Positions 22,901 to 32,774 of a stretch of DNA of 64,000 nucleotides are shown here, one piece after another (positions within the stretch are counted from its first letter, which is position 1; each line of letters opens with the position of its first letter). Location of the stretch: assembly GCA_026075535.2 (NCBI GenBank), contig AP026539.1, forward strand, positions 1,550,001 through 1,614,000, read 5' to 3'. A program made the translations under genes and the position numbers. Source of the DNA: Tricholoma matsutake. Lineage: Eukaryota > Basidiomycota > Agaricomycetes > Agaricales > Tricholomataceae. The notes below the pieces were generated by a model, which was given only the letters and a program-made list of their open reading frames with translations, ran no database searches and was not told the DNA's origin.

Positions 22901-23456
22901 TCACAATATTCTTGTCCCATGACTGTCCTCCACAAATTGTTCTAAAGGTTTGCTTCTGCTCTTCTTTCTCGATCATGATCGGAACTTCCCCATTTGGCAT
23001 TTCCTCATCCTCCACTTCCTCCATCGTAACAGAATACTTTCTCAGACGTTCTTTCTCTTTCTTTTTCCTTTTTTCCTTCTTCATCTTCCTCCCATACACA
23101 TTACATTCCTTAGAACAACAAGTCATTTGTACTTTCCCAGTTTTCCAATCAATTTCAGGATTATGCTTCCATAACCACAGACATCCTATTATTAGATTGG
23201 TTTTCCCAAGATCGCACACTTTGAATACGGCTCGCTCCTGATGCTCCTGATACTTTAGTACCATATTTACCTCCTCCTTGATAGTTCCTCCATGATTGAC
23301 TGTTCCATCAATATTGTACACCATTATAGGTTGCGCCAGCTTGCGTGTGTTAATACTGTTTCCAGTAATTAAGGATCGATTAATAAATAATCCTGTAGCA
23401 CCACTATCAAGCAACGCTTCCACATCAATAGCTGCATGCGTGTCCACTGTCTTCAC
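20000..23456 (-). pseudogene. Gypsy-A pol: protease, reverse transcriptase, RNase H, integrase, chromodomain remnant
   Basis: Protease starts near 23456 (EALLDSGATGLFINRS). Reverse transcriptase segments are 22817-22464 ([20 protein letters not shown]) and 22397-21981, where the catalytic box reads FIDNILIF instead of IDDILIF, an Asp-to-Asn change. RNase H and integrase run 21929-20640: DKEMLGIIRALEAWRHYLEG, HHCC zinc finger (HPGRWKTLELVMRNYWWPEI and CDTCMRGKK), and D,D,E residues in SVDFITGL, ISDRGPQFA and MERMNQELEQYL. The last part (20579-20076) has the GPY-like region, and a chromodomain remnant lies below 20076 after another stop. Stops at about 22815, 20640 and 20076 sit where the Gypsy-B copy or family pattern has CGA or CGG. 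The element is inactive. Confidence 0.9.
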
Positions 23457-23487
23457 ACAAGGCCAGCCTCATAATTCCCCCTTTCTG

Positions 23488-23676
23488 AAATATAGTTAGA
23501 AATTCTTTGTGAAATATTATATTTGAGACTAAGTTTCTACAAACAGAAATTCAAAAAATTACCCATTAGAAATATTGATTTTCAAAGTTTATTTCTAATG
23601 AATAATTTTTTGAATTTCTGTTTGTAGAAATTTAGTCTCAAATATAATATTTCACATAGAATTTCTAACTATATTT
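23488..23676. mobile_element. Palindromic MITE, 189 bp
   Basis: Almost the whole unit is an inverted repeat: AAATATAGTTAGAAATTCT at the left is mirrored at the right, and matching continues ~85 bases per arm to a short centre near 23580. It is AT-rich with no ORF, and sits exactly at the gag deletion of Gypsy-A. No clear target duplication. Confidence 0.75.
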
Positions 23677-23944
23677 GCGGGGGTGCGTACTTAGGTAAGC
23701 ACACTTTTCCATTTCCGGATTTCTCCACTGTCTCATCCTCCTGCAATATCCACTCCACCATCTCCTCCATCTCATCATCTCTTTCTCCTATCGTCTCTGG
23801 CTGTACTTGCACTTGTCTGGGCTGTGATGCTGCCAATACTGACACTAATTGCGACATTTGTGCTGTGAGCGCATCAATTTTCACCTCTAGTGCTGGTATG
23901 GGAACAGGATTAGGACTGGGATTAGAAGTTGAAGGTTCGGACAT
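23669..23944 (-). pseudogene. Gypsy-A gag, N-terminal fragment
   Basis: 91 codons matching the start of Gypsy-B gag (PNPVP-PALEVKIDALTAQMSQ; ERDDEMEEMVEWI). The capsid and zinc knuckle are deleted; the frame runs into the palindromic MITE. Confidence 0.85.
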
Positions 23945-24431
23945 AATTGTAGAATCTGTGATGAATCACTTCTTCGACAAATTCAAAATTTTTTCTTTGA
24001 GACCTCTCCAAACGTTTACGGGTCATGTGATAAGGTTCGTCAAGGTTCGTCAATTGTTCATCATTCGTCAGGCGCCTATTTTGACACTTCGGATCAATAA
24101 CCCTTCCAACAGTGCCTGATCTCGGAGATATCACTGAATTCAGCTTGTAACTAAAATAGTCGTCCAAATAGAGTAATGTAAATCATAACTAAACCAGATC
24201 CGATCGGTTGTCTGGTTGCAGCTGTCCTAATGACGAGCGCTGCCTCTCGATCACTGGCGGTCGCAATGTAAGGCGAGGCCTGGCATCGGTTTACGAAAGA
24301 AAAGGTAGATCACATATATACAAGTACTTCCGGCTCGTGCTGAAAGGGTGAGTAATTGGATGTGGCATGGTGAAACAATGATGTATGCGCAAGTAAGAGA
24401 AGGTGCACTGATATGGGAAGTTGTGTTCTTC

Positions 24432-24831
24432 TGTTAGGGCGACACCCACTATCTGCTAGCTAAGACCGTGTGGGTTCTCTCTACAAGAAGGGGACGGGAT
24501 CCGCGCTCATGATGGGGGAATTGATGGTTTTGATGCAAGGGGTTATTAATAGGTGAGTTTGTTGAGATAGGCCTTTCACACTGAAAACATAGGTGGAATA
24601 CCTAAGAGAACACAACTGGGGTTCCCTAGGCATGTATTTAGGGTTTATATACTATGTTACATATATTGTACATTGTTGTTACTGACACATTTGTACATGC
24701 GCATACATATTGATGCGTGTGAAATAAAATTCTCATGCTATCAAAGTGTAGTGTCATTTGGCGTCATGTAGCATAATTCGACATAATAAATAAAATGAAA
24801 TTTTATTAGGTAACGGGGTGGTTTCCTAACA
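24432..24831 (-). repeat. Gypsy-A 5' LTR
   Basis: 400 bp with TG...CA ends on the minus strand. The adjacent internal 11-mer (AGTTGTGTTCT on plus, 24419-24429) is the primer-site equivalent described for Gypsy-B at 41272-41282. Confidence 0.9.
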
Positions 24832-25530
24832 ATGTCCATGTATGTCAAGGTGCTTGAGCACCACACAGACACAATGTCACAACTCCTGGGCAGCCCACCA
24901 TGGCTGAGGAGACTCCATGAGGGACTTCATGACAAGATCCAGTTTATGATGCTCAACCACTGAAACCTCTATGTCAAGATTATCTTGGTTGACAAGTATT
25001 GAAGGAAGATGTTCTGGGAATGAAAGTCTGCAGCACTCATTCAGGAGTTACTGCAAGCGCTCTTGTCCAACCTACATAGCCCCACCATATTTGTGGTTTT
25101 CTGCTCTCCAGTATGGCATCAACAGTCAGCAGAGACAAAGTTGGCAACCATTAAAGATGCACCATTGGTGTAATTCCACAAGAATCTTGGATTCCTTTGA
25201 GGCAGGATTGTAGTAGGAGAGTGAGGTTTAGATCTTTGTGGCCCTTTCTATTATTCATTCATGGATTGATAATCTCATCCAGCAGTGCATAGGCAGCAAG
25301 GGCTACCACTATACCTATATTGTCTGCCTTTCATCATCCTGTGCATCTCCAGCACCTTCAGAATTGATGTTACCTTTATCTCCAGCATTGGATTCATCAT
25401 CAGTTTTGCTGGACAACAAATTCGAACTACCCAGGTAGAATTGGATGCCAGAGCTTGAGGCAGTGTTGTTCTTTTGCATCGGATGGTATAGCAATGATAG
25501 GCCAAGCCTGCCCACCATGAGAATGAGTTA
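24832..25530 (+). pseudogene. Degenerate coding remnant of unknown family
   Basis: Plus-strand translation is protein-like but broken by several stops: YVKVLEHHTDTMSQLLG, PPWLRRLHEGLHDKIQFMML, NLYVKIILVDKY, SIIHSWIDNLIQQCIGSKGY, and a Ser/Pro-rich part with APSELMLPLSPALDSSSVLL. I do not recognise the domain. It directly abuts the Gypsy-A LTR, so it may be the interrupted end of an older gene. Confidence 0.4.
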
Positions 25531-26335
25531 GGTGGTTCAATTGCTGGTTGTGCGAGTGTGGTTTGGGATTGGGGTGAATGTGCTCCGGTCAACAACAGTG
25601 TGAGAAAATGGCATGTATGCTATGTCATAAGAGATGGGCAGACAGTGGATCTGGGGTCGCAGGTTGTTTCGCATTTGTGAAAGATGAGCTTCTGACATAG
25701 GTTGGGCTCGAGTCAATATAGGCAAGAAAACGAGAAGGGAATGGGCTCACGGGGGCCATGTGAAGAATGTCCAATCCATCCTTCATCTTGGCAGGTTTTG
25801 GTTATGCTTGTTGCACTTGAAGCTCGGAGGCATGGGTGGGCGGTGATGCCCCAAGACAAATTGTATTGATCGACACTCGTAGCGCACAATGTACGGGGAG
25901 CCATAGGAGGATGCTGATGCTCTGATGTCGATGACGATATCGACAAGCTAGATGCAGATTGAACACTGGTGTATGAATTGGAACATGAGTAAATCGCATA
26001 GGGTGCGGCTAGAGGACTGATTAAAAGTGGTATGATAGAAAAGTTGAAATAAACACAGATGGTGATTCCCAGTTTGTCACTAACGGTCCTGTACAGTTGC
26101 ATCCGACCAGATTTTGATTGCAGCAAAGGTTTGCTGGTTGTGTCGAGCGCGCAGAAGCTGGGTCGCAGGATATGCAATGTTTGTGAAGCAACGGACGGCG
26201 TGGTTCCTGGTGCGGTGTAGATGTAGCGTAAGTTTGGATTCGGCTGTAGATTGCTGGAAGGGTGACCACCGACTTGGAAGAAGAGATGCCACATTCTAGC
26301 GTTTTGAGTGAGTCAAATTTCAGAGGATTAGACAC
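25531..26335 (-). other. Possible minus-strand spliced ORFs, uncertain
   Basis: Two overlapping minus-strand frames (26294-25713, 193 codons; 26335-26021, 104 codons starting MSNPLKFDSLKTLECGISSS) have no recognisable domain. They are Ser/Thr-rich with no clear splice pattern. This could be a small unrecognised gene or chance. Confidence 0.2.
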
Positions 26336-28210
26336 TGATGACGGTGGCTAGAGAAGCGATGAAACCGAAGCTCCTCATTCCTTCTCGTAATCGCGTTTCC
26401 GGATGTCTCGTTTGTCGCTCTCTTTCTCGTAGATTCCCCGCTTACATTCTCAATCAGCAGTATGATTCATACGGCATCTTCGTTACGAATATCATCCAGT
26501 AAACCTAAAATAACATAGAAATAGAATCATCGTAAGGATCCTGGAAATCTGAAATAAACGACAGGGATAGATACTAACAGAGCGCAAGCCATCGCACTCA
26601 AGCTATCCAACCTCGCTTGTGTATTTCCAGTGAATTAGCCCAGTCCTTGTACTGGGATCTGCACTAATTCATCTCCTCGACGAACGACCCATCGGCTCTG
26701 CGCATCCGCCATCATCATATACTTGACGAGCCCTAACTCCCGCTCCTCTCATCGCAGCTTTACTTCCTGGCTCGATCCCCTGGCTCGTTCCGGAACCACT
26801 GCCAGCTGGGACTGCAAAAATCCTGGGGGCTTACCCACCAAGATCGATATCGTTCATGGTAATGCACATACGCCGCCTCAGGGTTTCGGAGAGGATGGGC
26901 GAGGTGACGACCATACCTCATCTAACACAAGACAGAGTATATTCGTCGTAAGGATCCTGAGAATGACAAAGGAATGAATGATACTAACCAAGTAAAGAGC
27001 AACACTATTGATGTGCCAACCTCGCTTGAATGTTCCCCATCATACCTGAGGAGATCGGCACCCAATGGTAGCCGAAGAACGGGAACTCCCTAGTTCTCGT
27101 CAAAATGGTTCGGTGACAAAGAGCACCGAGTAAATCCCTAAAGGTCACCGCGCCAGTTCCGGCCTTGGGGACGAGGAGTGCACAACGGAACCCTGAGGAA
27201 GGAGGTCGGGGTGAAAGACAAATGGGCCGCATCACCGGGTTTCTTGGATGAACGGCCTTCCACAAGTCTTCTCGTTTCTCTCGATCTTGATTGATCACTC
27301 TCCCTCCGAACGTATTCCAGTCTTTGAGTTCTTCAAGCCGCTCCCATTCTCGTCGTCCTTCCCTATCTCAGTCTCCTCCGCTTCATCATCCCCCGGGCCA
27401 CTCCCCGTGGCCTTGTTCCCACTCCGCTGTTGTTGGAAGTCTTCTTCACCACTTGTCCTTTTCTTATTGTAATCGCGCTCCCGGATATCATGATTGTCGT
27501 TCTCTTTTTCACTATTTCCCCGCTGGCGTTCTCATCCAGTAGTACGACTTGAACGACACCTTGTATATCATCTAGTGGACCTAGAACAAGACGGAAAAGA
27601 TATATCGTAAGGATCCTGGAAAGTTAAAGAAAAGAGGGAAAGATACCAACCCAGCACGAATTATCATTCGCCTAGCATTCCCATGCCTTCGCTCAGTTCC
27701 TTCGCCCAATCCTCACACAAAAATCCACACGGAATTATCTGCCTAAAGAACTCCCCACCCACCTCTGCACTCCCGTTATCATCACAGACCCGACGAGCCC
27801 GACCCCCTCTCCTTCCGTAGCGACGTGCTACTACATCACAACCGGATACCCGAGTTCCGCTTCGCACTCGTTCTGGAACCACTCCCCAACTGCGACGACT
27901 TGCCAAAACTCTCAGTGTTTACCCGCGGGGATCGTTTGCGGAAATGCCCGTATGCAACCTTGGGATTTTGAAGAGGATCAACAAGATGATGTCGAAAGCA
28001 GACAGTGCCACACCTAAATCAAGAAATGTTCGTCGGAGAATGACGAAAGAGAAATAGCACTAACGAAGTACAGATCAGCACTCTCGAAGTGTTACCTCGT
28101 GAGGCGTCGGATGTGGGAGTTCGATCACAACGCCGATCGTAAAAGTCAACCCGAGATGACGTCGGTAAACAGATGTCAACAACGCGTTCGTTTTGAACCA
28201 CTGCTTAAAT
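26336..28210 (-). pseudogene. Tandem degenerate paralogous units
   Basis: At least three similar blocks on the minus strand share an intron-like pattern: GATACTAAC or GATACCAAC, then TCGTAAGGATCCTG (26530, 26946, 27605), then an exon-like stretch translating to LDDIR-E or LDDIQGVVQVVLLDENA. A more diverged block lies near 28020. The units are about 0.4-0.7 kb apart and full of stops. They look like decayed tandem copies of one short multi-exon gene of unknown function lying just upstream of the kinase. Confidence 0.4.
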
Positions 28211-28221
28211 TCTAAGTAGTC

Positions 28222-30434
28222 ATGGCTGGTAACCCATCCTCTACTGGATCTCCATCGATATCCTCATCTTCTGTTGGCCCTGCCAACTATCGTCTCCCTC
28301 TGGAAACAAGCGGTCTGTTCTTGGGCGCCATGCCGCCAACACAATTTTTGGACAAATTCCTTCCGATATCTCAAGATACCACAAAGTGCCCGAACTGGGA
28401 AGGGGCTTTCGCGGGTGTTGGCAGTGCAGGGAAAGAGGTTGATATGTACGCACCATTCGTAAGCATGGCCCTTGTTTCTGCATCTTCTATGCCTCAGTAA
28501 CATTCAGTAGATCGCTGCAGTGACACCATTCGCCCCCAAATTGAAGTTCATCGATACACACGCCAATCCAGATACCCAGCGCGACAAACTTGCGCCTGAT
28601 ATCAGCATCTATCCCAGTAATGATCAACCGCAAGGAGAAGACCGATTTCTCGAAAATGGACCTCTTTGTCGAATTCAAGATCGCTGATACATCTGACCCA
28701 TTCCGTGACCCAGAGGATCCTCTGCATCCAAAAGCAGGCGACTTTCGCTTCGAGAATAACTCGGACAATGCCCAGCTTGTTCGTGGCCAACTGGCCTCTT
28801 ATGCTGCTGCTCACTTGGGGTGTCAGTTTCGTGTTCACATTTTCTGTGTTCTTGTGTGCGGAACGTATGCGAGGTTCATTCGTTGGGATCGTGATGGCGC
28901 GACCGTGACCAAACATCCCCACTTCCTCGCTGGCTTCTTTTGGCGTTACGATCATCTTGATCGTCGCCGGCAGGGTTACGACACTTCGGTCTCATCAGCG
29001 ACCCTGGAAGATATTCAACAAATCCAGCCCTTCGAAAGCCGTTTGCGTGACAACAACCTGGCTCACTGTGAATTCCGTATACTCATGGTTCCGGACCGTG
29101 ATGAGCCTGAAGTCGAAAAGCGATTTATCGTATCATTTCCTCCAAAGTACACGGCTCGCTCACCGTTCGGACGAGCCACTCGACCGATGTTGGCTTTTGA
29201 TATGGAGACGAGAGAGATTGTCTTTCTGAAGGATTATTGGAGAGCGGATGTAGATGGAATGGAGAAGGAAGGTGAAATTTACGCGCTGTTGGAATCAAAT
29301 CGTGTGCCAAATATTGCACCGTTTGGAAAGGGGAATGATGTCCGCGATCACATGACCCTTACGCATACACTAAGAGACGAGTCGTGGGCTTGTTGGTCAA
29401 GAAATATGGTGGCCCTCAGACACTACCGGATGTCCCTGGATGTGGTCGCTCGGCCGTTGACTTCTTTCTACTCCTCACGGGAGTTTGTGAGTGCCATAGC
29501 TGACGCCATGCAGGGTAAGACATCTTTTTGTGGACTGTGACCTTATAACTAACTCCTCGCTTCACAGCCCATCAAGTCGCCTACTTCAATGCTCATGTCC
29601 TTCATCGTGACATTAGTGCAGGTAACATCTTAATCACCGACGACAACAATGGCTTCTTGATTGACTGGGATCTCTGTGTCAACCTAAGCAAGCTAAAAAA
29701 TGACAATAAGGTATCCATTGCGAGACGACCTGAGAGGACAGTAAGTGCCTATCTCTTTGCAGTCGCCCTGTCTCTGACGATGTCTTCAGGGAACGTGGCA
29801 GTTTATGTCAGCTGCGCTTCTTCAAGACAATGACAAATGTAATGAGCTCGAGGACGACCGTGAATCATGCCTTCATGTCCTGACTTGGACAGCGTTACAT
29901 TTCACTAAGCATACTATTTCTGGAGGCTGTTCGAACAGATTCCTCAGAGCTTTTGATGAGGAGTATGAAACTGCAGACGGTGTAAAGGGAGGAGACCTCA
30001 AGAAGGGTTTCCTGCTAGGCCGTGATATACCCCGTACGGTCAAATTTGACCGTCACCCCCAGCTGGACGCGCTCATTGAAGAGCTCACCGAGGCATTTGC
30101 AGTTCGATACGAGGAGCCTCCGTCGGCTAAGGATCGACAGGCCCTCGAAGATGCGAGGGTGGCTAACATTCCAGACTCCGTGATGACCAATTTACCGGCT
30201 TTGAGTTATCAAAAACGTCTCGATGACCTAGCAGCACCCAGCTGGCTTGTTGATACCTTCCGCCGCCATCTCGATGCAGATCCTTGGCCGCTGTCAGACG
30301 AAGCGCGAGGACAGCCCATCAATACTGGATCTAGCAAGAAACGGGCGAGGGATGAGGGCAAATTGGAGCTGCAGATTCCAGGCATGAAGTCTCAGAGGCT
30401 TTCCGATGGTAGTGGGTCACGTAGTGGGTCATGA
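28222..30434 (+). CDS. FunK1-type fungal protein kinase, four exons, one apparent frameshift
   Basis: Start ATG at 28222 (MAGNPSSTGSPSISS). Exons by GT-AG rules: 28222-28458, 28511-29514, 29568-29740 and 29790-30434. Kinase features: the catalytic loop HRDISAGNIL, IDWDL in place of the usual DFG, and GTWQFMSA in the activation segment, the signature set of the FunK1 family found in multicellular basidiomycetes. A basic Ser-rich tail (SSKKRARDEGK) follows and may direct it to the nucleus. Within exon 2 the frame passes from DISIYPSNDQPQGED to KTDFSKMDLFVEFKIADTSD without a usable intron, implying a one-base shift near 28640. It is either a recent pseudogene or a sequence error. The substrate is unknown. 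No mobile element interrupts it. Confidence 0.85.
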
Positions 30435-31136
30435 CTACCTTCGTTGAACTGGGAGCTTCACATTTATAACTGATTTTATTGTTTGTATCACTATTTTTGC
30501 TTTCATCCGTGAATGGTATTACAGGCTGGACTCTTGTGATCATTCGACGCAAGCGTCAAATGCTGCTGAATCAGTACTCAACACGTTCTCGTGACATTAT
30601 TCCAGTTGTGTCTCCGATGCAAGTGCGAGGGTGTGCATCGAATGTTGGTAGAGCACTATAGCTAATAGTCGTTGGTCAAGTGTTGTCCCTTGCAGTACCT
30701 ATCCCCCGCCTTGGAAGTTGGCAGATCACTGGTATCTAGTTTATCTGTCAATAATTTAATGAACATGATGATCTTGTACGGTCTAAGACATCTGGTGTGC
30801 CAGTGATGGCCAAGAACATATTGATTTATCTCGACGCCTTGGGACAGAAAGCTACTGCAGGGGAGGCCTGACCTTGCATGGCAAGCACGATCCAACACAG
30901 CATTCAGGAAGAGGGGTGAGCTGCCACAAATTGGAACAGCGACCGTAACCACCTTGCAAGTGACGTCTGGACGGTCTGGCCGAGCCCACCTTGCTGCGTC
31001 GTGGTTGCCTTAATTCCCAAGATTACACTTGGCAGATCAAATAATTTGTTGGAATAATGGCAGGGAGATAGGACGAGAGGTGTAATCTTATGTGATCCCA
31101 ACACAATTTTATTGTAACACCACTTGCAATCGGGCA
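30435..31136. other. 3' flank of the kinase gene, no gene seen
   Basis: Moderately AT-rich; no ORF with coding character, no repeat ends recognised. Confidence 0.5.
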
Positions 31137-32297
31137 TAAGGCTCCAACTGTTCTATCTATATAACTATCTTATACAGTTTATACTGTATATGTATATGTT
31201 TATGTATAGGGCTTGGGCCTCAAGGTGGTGTACACAGTAGTTATACAGTATATAGATGGTTAAACAGTTTATCTATTATGATGAACAGCAATAACAAATA
31301 ACAGGGTGTCACAAGGTTCACTGAGTTTTTTTTTCTCGGCCCCTCGATTGGCCCCTTTCTGCCATATATGGAAATTTCCCATCATGTGCAGTTTTTTCCC
31401 CAAGCAATTTTCCCAAAAAAATTCATCACTGTATAGTACAGACTGCCTAGCAGCACAATTCCTATGCTTCTTACTAGGGCTAGCTGTGATTTTGAACCCA
31501 TGTAACACCTGCAACTTCAATATTTTGTGTGTGTGTTGAGATATCAAGCTCAGCCATCTCAGGCTGCTCTTTGGCCCTGATACCCTTCTGTTATTGATCC
31601 TTATCAGTGTTCTGCCTTTGTTAGCTAGTTACCAGTATATATACTTCACTGTACTGTATTGTGCTTTTTGAGCACTTGTAACCCATGGGCACTATTCCCC
31701 TTTTTGCAACAATGTGTTGACAAGAAACCATACCATGTCATGCCCAATTTGCTGATGATGTGTCAACAGAACAACTTCTCCTGGCAACTTTCTTAGCATC
31801 ACAACACACATTTTCAGTAAATTTACAGTTTCTACTGGTTTGGGAGCTATTCTACAACCATCCTAAGTAATTCATGCCCAAAGAAAGTCATTGTTCATAG
31901 TTTACAAGTCTATAGAACCCATTTGGTGGCTCAACAACACCTATCACTGTTGTATATATGGTATACCCTAGTATAGTTTTTTTTCAGCCTCCAGCAGGAC
32001 CCCCCTAATCCTACCTGCAGTTTGGGATTCCTGTTCCACCACCCCCTTACATTCACTCTTAGAATCTTGCTTCCTGGCTGCTGAAGCAGCATCAAGTAAG
32101 CTTTATTCCTTATCTGATATGTGCAAATTTTAGTTATGGTGATAAAGGAAGGAAATGATAATGTTAGCATTTCAACTATGTAGATCAAGTGTATATCTGT
32201 TTATTAAACAGTATATAGATGGTTATATGGTTTAGACAACTGTTTATGTATACTTGGCCTTTGAGGAGTATACATAAACTAAACAGTTGGAGCCTTA
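31137..32297. mobile_element. hAT-like non-autonomous element, 1161 bp
   Basis: The perfect 16-base TIRs TAAGGCTCCAACTGTT and AACAGTTGGAGCCTTA lie at 31137 and 32297. The flanking 8-mers ATCGGGCA (31129-31136) and ATTGGGCA (32298-32305) differ by one base. TAAGG fits the hAT end rule YARNG. Subterminal copies of GTTTATGTATA and AGTATATAGATGGTTA occur at both ends in opposite orientation. There is no transposase-sized ORF. Confidence 0.8.
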
Positions 32298-32774
32298 ATT
32301 GGGCAATAAGACATACGTGAGCAGTCCTAGGGTGGGCAAACAATGCAGGCCCAAGCGTGAGCAATAACAATGGAACTGGCCACATATGAGTATTAAAAAA
32401 GGCATGCCTCACTGCTAGTCTGCCGCCTAAACTATTTATTCTTCCCAACTTCATAAACCCATACAGAGAAGGCCTCCCACTCCTCTGTCATGCAGAAAAA
32501 CTTCTTGAATCGTGATGATAGAACCTGTTGCAACTTGCTGTACTCAAGCAGGGCCCTACTTTCAAGCACGTCTGTACTTGAGCTTTGTTTACCAGCTTTC
32601 ATTCAGTGTAACTGTTAAATTATCTGTTTGTCGAGATCAGCATGAACAGAGAAAAACAGGATACATCCTTAATACTGACTATCAGTGCTGCATCTGTTGT
32701 ACAGTCCTGGAGAGAATCAGAATCATCAACATTCTGTTTTATACTTGTTGGCAACAGCCAGGATGTAACCACAG
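32298..32774. other. No gene recognised
   Basis: Short ORFs only. Probably the decayed 3' flank of the following minus-strand ORF cluster. Confidence 0.4.

Larger units (their letters stand above)
19435..24831 (-). mobile_element. Ty3/Gypsy chromovirus-type element, Gypsy-A (minus strand), decayed
   Basis: LTRs of 393 and 400 bp bound a minus-strand gag-pol. Order after the 5' LTR (right side): primer site, gag start, protease, reverse transcriptase, RNase H, integrase. A purine tract (AAAAGGGGGGTAA, 19828-19840 reversed) precedes the 3' LTR. Flanks do not form a target duplication (GTAGG versus ATGTC), and the left LTR lacks about 11 bases present in the right. About 1 kb of gag is deleted and a palindromic MITE sits there. 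It is the same family as Gypsy-B and the solo LTR at 13605. Confidence 0.9.
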
